Source: JAWXCM01 sp034408745 (GTDB lineage Bacteria; Acidobacteriota; Terriglobia; Bryobacterales; Bryobacteraceae). Taken from it: a stretch of 26,662 nt of DNA. The notes under the pieces are model-generated. The model worked only from the letters and a program-made list of their open reading frames with translations. It ran no database searches and had not been told where the DNA came from. The DNA lies in contig JAWXCM010000409.1 of NCBI GenBank assembly GCA_034408745.1, forward strand, positions 1 to 26,662, given 5' to 3'. Below are positions 22,873-26,662 of this stretch, piece after piece. The first letter of the stretch is position 1. Every line of letters starts with the position of its first letter. The translations under genes were made by a program, and so were the position numbers.

Positions 22873-23518
22873 CATAGATATAGTCGAGCCGCAGCGGAAT
22901 CGGGCCGACCCGGAACGTGGGCCCCCAAAGGTGTCCCGCTGCCCGAAACGCGTCCCGAAAATGGCGGCGCAGGCTCGAGTGCACCACCGACACAGGACTG
23001 TCGTTGAAATCGCCCATCAGGATCACTGGATGGTGCAAATCCCGCGCAAGGAGAATCGCGTCACTGAGCATGCGGTCCCGCTGAAAGCGTCGTTCCCGCG
23101 CAGCGAGTCCCAGATGGCAGTTAAACACGTGGAGCACGGCGCCAGGCTCCACTTCAAGATCGGTGCGCTGGCAATAGCGTGGTTCGCGCCCCACTCCGTA
23201 GCTGAGGTCGTAATATTCCGTCCTCAGCACCTGGAGCGAGCTCAGTACCGCCATACCGAACGACCCTTCTCCGGACGCCCGTGTAGCACAGAACGACGCG
23301 GTGGCGCTCCCACCAGTCGCCAGCTCATTTACCTGATCGCCCAGGGGGGTCTGCTCAATTTCCTGCAGCGCCGCGATGAACGTTTGCCCTTCGTGCCCCT
23401 GCTCTTCCCTAACGACGCGCTGGATGCGGCTGAGATCGCACAGCCCGTCCCTCCCGACCCCGGAATGGATGTTGTACGTAAGGAGCTTCAGACGTCTGCT
23501 GATTCTGGGGCTGTCCAT
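22763..23518 (-). CDS. endonuclease/exonuclease/phosphatase (EEP) family protein, YbhP-like
   Basis: 251 residues with the full EEP signature: LTYNIHSG (Asn16), ALQEIE (Glu53), FNCHLGL (His135), LMGDFNDSP (Asp170, Asn172) and a final SDHLPLLATV (Asp238-His239). The family hydrolyses phosphodiester or phosphomonoester bonds in nucleic acids, phospholipids or inositol phosphates with a divalent metal. The neighbouring cardiolipin-synthase-like gene makes a phospholipid role likely, as suggested for the clsB-ybhP pair. No signal peptide is seen. It converges on the PLD gene and their coding ends overlap by 110 bases. The start ATG at 23518 has no strong ribosome binding site. Confidence 0.9.
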   Translation of the reverse strand: MDSPRISRRLKLLTYNIHSGVGRDGLCDLSRIQRVVREEQGHEGQTFIAALQEIEQTPLGDQVNELATGGSATASFCATRASGEGSFGMAVLSSLQVLRTEYYDLSYGVGREPRYCQRTDLEVEPGAVLHVFNCHLGLAARERRFQRDRMLSDAILLARDLHHPVILMGDFNDSPVSVVHSSLRRHFRDAFRAAGHLWGPTFRVGPIPLRLDYIYVSSGIRVLSCFVRKDALARVASDHLPLLATVEVGWP

Positions 23519-23798
23519 CTCTCTACGTCTGCGCGCCTGACTTCAGTGTAATCGTGTGGCCGGCATTCGGCGCGGGCGAAACGAAACACCTGCCGGCGGC
23601 GCGCGCGATGGCCGCAATGATGACGATGAAAAAAAACGACATCGCCGGCATTGAGGCCGCACGGCGCGGCTCCTGAGCCTGGATCGTCAGATGATTGCAC
23701 GTGTCAGCAGTGGATCGATGGTTGACGGCGCAGTGGTCAGTCGACGATTCAAATCGAGACGTACCATAATCGGATCTGACTTCCTCAAGGACGGATCG
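23519..23798. promoter_or_regulatory. divergent upstream region of the EEP and amidohydrolase genes
   Basis: 280 bases between divergent starts. Apart from the possible 42-codon frame on the minus strand I see no gene. An A-rich run (about 23628-23637) is the only marked feature. Promoters for both genes should lie here but no clear boxes stand out. Confidence 0.4.
23523..23651 (-). CDS. possible small membrane peptide upstream of the EEP gene (42 aa)
   Basis: A frame of 42 codons, MPAMSFFFIVIIAAIARAAG then RCFVSPAPNAGHTITLKSG, ends four bases before the EEP start. The hydrophobic opening could be a signal or membrane helix. The close spacing would allow coupling, but no ribosome binding site is evident and no family is known. 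It is offered as a possibility only. Confidence 0.25.
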   Translation of the reverse strand: MPAMSFFFIVIIAAIARAAGRCFVSPAPNAGHTITLKSGAQT

Positions 23799-25607
23799 AT
23801 GCACTTTTCTAAGGCCCTGACGCGACACGCTACGAAACTCTTCGCAGCCATGGCGATCGTAGTGGGCATGTCTGCGCAGGACGGGCCAGCCGACTGGATC
23901 GTAACCAACGCGAAGGTCGTCACACTCGACGAACGCCGCCCAGCCGCGAGCAGTTTTGCCGTCCGGAACGGCAGGTTCGTTTCCGTCGGCTCTGATGCGG
24001 CAACCGCGGCTCTGCGCGGCCCAAAGACTCGGACCATCAACGCACGGGGCCGCACAGTCATCCCCGGTCTCAATGACTCTCATCTTCACGCTGTGCGTGA
24101 AGGGCGCTTCTACAACCTGGAACTGCGGTGGGATGGTGTTACTTCGCTCCAACAGGCTCTGACCATGCTCCGCGAGCAGGCTGCCCGCACACCCAGGGGG
24201 CATTGGGTCCGCGTGGTCGGCGGTTGGTCTCCTTACCAGTTCACAGAACGGAGACTGCCCACCGTAGAGGAGCTGAACGATGCCGCGCCAGACACTCCTG
24301 TACTCGTGCTGTTTCTCTACTCACGGGGGTTCCTCAACCGAGCCGGCGTTGACGCTATGAACATCACACCGGAGACCAAAGCGCCGACTGGAAGCCGTTT
24401 CGAACTGGTCAGGGGTGGTGGTGCGGTGCTCCATTGCGAGCCCAGTCCCGCCATCTTGTATCAGTCCGTCGCAAAACTTCCACCGATGTCAACGGAAGAG
24501 CAGGCCAGCTCAATTCTTCACTGGTATCGTGAGCTGAACCGCTTCGGCCTGACAAGTGCGGTGGACGCAGGCGGTGGGGGACACGCCTATCCGGACGACT
24601 ACGCGGCAGGCGAGGCGCTCGCCAGACAGAACAAAGTCAACCTCCGCCTGTCCATGTACCTCTTCGCCCAGAAGGCGGACGTCGAGTTGCAGGACTACCA
24701 GAAATGGACCAACGACGTGAAGCTGGATGTGGATCTTGCTCCCGGCCGTCCACACGGGTACGTCTATGAAGGTGCGGGTGAGAACCTGGTTGCCGCGGTG
24801 GCAGACTTCGAAAACTTCCTTGCGGACAGCCCCGCGTTGTCCGATGAGAAGCTCCGGTCGCAATTGAAAGCCGTCACCACGCAGCTGGTACGGAACGGTT
24901 GGCCCATCCGCATTCATGCCACCTACGACGCGACGATTACGAAAGTTCTCGACGTGTTTGAGGAGGTGTTCAAGGCGGAAAACTTCCGAGGACGCTGGTT
25001 TATCGATCATGCGGAAGGCATTTCCGATCAAAATCTGCAGCGAGTTAAAAGGCTCGGCGGCGGAATCGCCATCCAGAACCGAATGGCGTTCTCAGGCGAG
25101 TATTATGTCGAGCGCTATGGCAAGGAGGCTGCTGGCTCCGCTCCACCCCTGCGCAAGATGCTTGCGTCGGGCGTACCGCTCGGTGCCGGCACAGATGCAA
25201 CCCGCGTGAGCAGCTTCAACCCGTGGCTCTCGCTGTACTGGATGGTTTCCGGCAAGACTGTGGGTGGCACGGAGCTTTACGCAAAAGACGACCGTCTCAC
25301 GCGCGAACAGGCCCTGCGGTTGTTCACCGTCGGCAGCGCCTGGTTCAGCGGCGACGAACAGGTGAAAGGTCGAATTGCGCCAGGCCAACTGGCGGATTTC
25401 GCGATTCTTTCCGCGGACTATTTCTCCGTCTCCGAGGAGCAAATTAAGAACATCGAATCCGTGCTGACCGTTCTGGGAGGAGAAGTGGTCTACGCAGCGG
25501 CTCCATTCCAGGCCCTCGCAGGTCCCCCTCTGCCCTCTGCCTTACCCGCCTGGTCTCCGGTAGCTCACTTTGGCGGATACCAGACCGCGCCCGGTAGTAA
25601 ACGGTAG
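23799..25607 (+). CDS. secreted amidohydrolase family 3 (YtcJ-like) metal-dependent hydrolase
   Basis: 602 residues from ATG 23799, supported by CAAGGA seven bases upstream and by a signal peptide (MHFSKALTRHATKLFAAMAIVVGMSAQ). The open frame extends to 23691. The enzyme domain shows DWIVTNAKVVTLDERRPAAS, GRTVIPGLNDSHLHAV with the metal-binding HLH (95-97), the long YtcJ-type insertion, RIHATYDAT, WFIDHAEGI and GAGTDATRVSSFNPW with the catalytic Asp. It closes with KGRIAPGQLADFAILSADYFSV. The family hydrolyses amide-like bonds in small molecules. YtcJ-like members have poorly known substrates, and export makes extracellular or periplasmic scavenging likely. No clear operon partner is present. 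Confidence 0.9.
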   Translation: MHFSKALTRHATKLFAAMAIVVGMSAQDGPADWIVTNAKVVTLDERRPAASSFAVRNGRFVSVGSDAATAALRGPKTRTINARGRTVIPGLNDSHLHAVREGRFYNLELRWDGVTSLQQALTMLREQAARTPRGHWVRVVGGWSPYQFTERRLPTVEELNDAAPDTPVLVLFLYSRGFLNRAGVDAMNITPETKAPTGSRFELVRGGGAVLHCEPSPAILYQSVAKLPPMSTEEQASSILHWYRELNRFGLTSAVDAGGGGHAYPDDYAAGEALARQNKVNLRLSMYLFAQKADVELQDYQKWTNDVKLDVDLAPGRPHGYVYEGAGENLVAAVADFENFLADSPALSDEKLRSQLKAVTTQLVRNGWPIRIHATYDATITKVLDVFEEVFKAENFRGRWFIDHAEGISDQNLQRVKRLGGGIAIQNRMAFSGEYYVERYGKEAAGSAPPLRKMLASGVPLGAGTDATRVSSFNPWLSLYWMVSGKTVGGTELYAKDDRLTREQALRLFTVGSAWFSGDEQVKGRIAPGQLADFAILSADYFSVSEEQIKNIESVLTVLGGEVVYAAAPFQALAGPPLPSALPAWSPVAHFGGYQTAPGSKR

Positions 25608-26447
25608 TTTGTGCCTGCGCAGCCTGAACGATCACGTGCCTCTGATGCTTCCCGCCTGACAGTTCAGCAGCCACGGCGTGGAACCCAGCTTCTGTCAGCT
25701 CGTGCCGGGCTGTGACGCATCGCCCGCGAAACGAAGGACATTCAGGCTGACCGAGACCCGCAGGAAAAGGCTAGAGCCGATTTGCTTTTGGCCTGACATG
25801 AGTTCGATGTGCTACAAGCTGCTTTGGCGTGTTCCCGGGCCCGATGCTCCAGCTAATGACTGGAGGCGTGAAATTCAAATGTGGGAGGCATCGTTCCAAA
25901 TCCACGTCATCTCACGGCCACCACGCAATAGCCATGCTCCGCATGCAGAACCTCAAGCCCGGAACGGAGTTGACGGCGGCGGGCCGCCGCGCGGTCACAG
26001 GGCCAATTGCTAACGGCTAAGCGGCATGCCGAGCGGACGTTGCCGTTCGCGTTTGCGTCCAGGGGCGTCCGGCTTCATGACCATATCATTTTAGCGAATT
26101 CGCTGCTAACGGCCCGCTCCCTATAGCCCCCACGGGTTTCTATCAGCACGCGCTCGCCGCCTCGATCATCGCTGCCGTAGGCGGGCCCGTCGCTTACATC
26201 GACGTGATGCTCGAAGTCGCGAATTAGCAAGCGGAAATTCGCATCGCACAGCCGCAGCAGCTCGTCCGGTCAGCAGCTCTAGCTAAACTAGCGCAATCTA
26301 TATGCTGAGACGGTAGTCGGATTTCACCGGGCACCGTGAAGGTCGGGTCAGGGCCCCATTGCCCCGGCTCCTTTCGATGGTCACAGCAAGGCTTGCATGG
26401 CCGTGGCGGCATTTGAACTAGTTTGCCCCATGCGCGTTAGGGAGAGA
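25608..26447. other. gene-poor region without recognised features
   Basis: About 840 bases. Open frames of 60-110 codons exist but give no family-like protein, no signal or membrane pattern and no good start. A short frame ending at 26225-26227 (GFYQHALAASIIAAVGGPVAYIDVMLEVAN) looks slightly protein-like but has no start. The nonamer GCTAACGGC occurs twice, near 26009 and 26103. Base composition is patchier than in the neighbours, suggesting decayed or acquired DNA. Confidence 0.45.
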
Positions 26448-26582
26448 ATGAGAAAACGTTTCAAAGTCGGCGATCACGTTACCTGGAATTCAGAGGCCGG
26501 GCATGTCAGCGGCAGGATCATCAAGGTCCATACGCGGGACGTGGATTACAAGGGGTATACGCATCCCCTAATCCGCCGGTAA
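26448..26582 (+). pseudogene. DUF2945 (HVA1 TUDOR-like) protein, truncated
   Basis: 44 codons from ATG 26448, with GGGAGA just upstream. The sequence RFKVGDHVTWNSEAGHVSG, then RIIKVHTRDVDYKGYTH, is the N-terminal half of the DUF2945 (hypervirulence-associated TUDOR) domain. Family members continue with roughly 25 more residues, including a DPQYEIKSD-like segment. Here the frame ends after KGYTHPLIRR and no trace of the missing part is seen in the other frames, so a deletion is more likely than a simple frameshift. The function is unknown even for intact members. An open frame reaching 26397 exists but adds unlike residues. Confidence 0.7.
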
Positions 26583-26615
26583 GGGGAAGTGATGTGGGAA
26601 AGGGGGAGGATGATT

Positions 26616-26662
26616 GTGAATGAAGAGGCCGTCTGGCAGGTAGTTGAAGGGTTGATGCGGAA
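26616..26662 (+). CDS. start of an unidentified gene running out of the window
   Basis: A GTG at 26616, six bases after a strong AGGGGGAGG, opens a frame (NEEAVWQVVEGLM ...) that continues past the window end. An ATG at 26610 in the same frame sits directly against the ribosome binding site and is less likely. Too short to identify. Confidence 0.4.
   Translation, partial: MNEEAVWQVVEGLMR

Noticed and set aside
26005..26112. Repeated GCTAACGGC nonamers as possible integron attC sites
   Set aside because: The required paired GTTRRRY/RYYYAAC core sites with an imperfect palindrome between them are not present and no integrase is nearby.
1..26662. CRISPR array, tRNA or rRNA genes
   Set aside because: No regularly spaced repeats and no tRNA- or rRNA-like segments were noticed on either strand.

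Overview
The window looks like a chromosomal segment of a high-GC soil acidobacterium, most likely of the Bryobacterales/Solibacter type. I infer this from family content: Oar-like TonB-dependent receptors with an N-terminal carboxypeptidase-regulatory domain, a DUF1587/1592/1588 haem protein coupled to a DUF1552 protein, secreted SMP-30 and alpha/beta-hydrolase proteins, Uma2 endonuclease and many small secreted proteins of unknown function. No taxonomic marker was searched. rpsA (7494-9209) is the only clear housekeeping gene.

Layout. 1-1490: the end of one Oar-like receptor, then a decay zone with a MntA/HepT pair (antitoxin without a start codon, HepT without its RNase motif) and an IS21 IstA scrap. 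1491-4688 (-): a complete Oar-like receptor. 4773-5665 (-): an arylsulfatase pseudogene that keeps its catalytic-cysteine signature. 5690-7118 (-): a di-haem c-type cytochrome and its terminator hairpin. 7494-9848 (+): rpsA and a Uma2 gene behind a repeated 11-mer. 9871-10977 (-): a secreted esterase. 11079-15816 (+): a tight three-gene unit with a secreted haem/DUF1592 protein, a Tat-exported DUF1552 protein and a nucleoside-hydrolase-like protein with a degraded metal site. 15890-18612 (-): a compact four-gene unit. 18723-20980 (+): small membrane protein, GNAT acetyltransferase, secreted protein, small membrane protein and DUF4440-like protein. 21003-23518: a small basic protein, then a phospholipase-D/cardiolipin-synthase-like gene converging on an endonuclease/exonuclease/phosphatase gene. 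23799-25607 (+): a secreted amidohydrolase. 25608-26662: gene-poor, with a truncated DUF2945 gene and the start of one more gene.

The most notable feature is at 17653-18612 (-). A DedA membrane domain is fused to a rhodanese domain, and the reading frame is interrupted by one in-frame UGA two codons after the likely active-site cysteine. The rhodanese sequence continues intact for 49 codons after it. A perfect 7-bp hairpin with a 5-nt loop starts 14 nt downstream of the UGA, which fits the geometry of a bacterial SECIS element. This may be a selenocysteine-containing DedA-rhodanese. A recent nonsense mutation is the main alternative. The next gene can start at a TTG overlapping the distal stop (TTGA), so translation through the UGA would reach it. 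That gene and the following one share N- and C-terminal motifs and may be related to each other.

No tRNA, rRNA, CRISPR array or intact mobile element was recognised.
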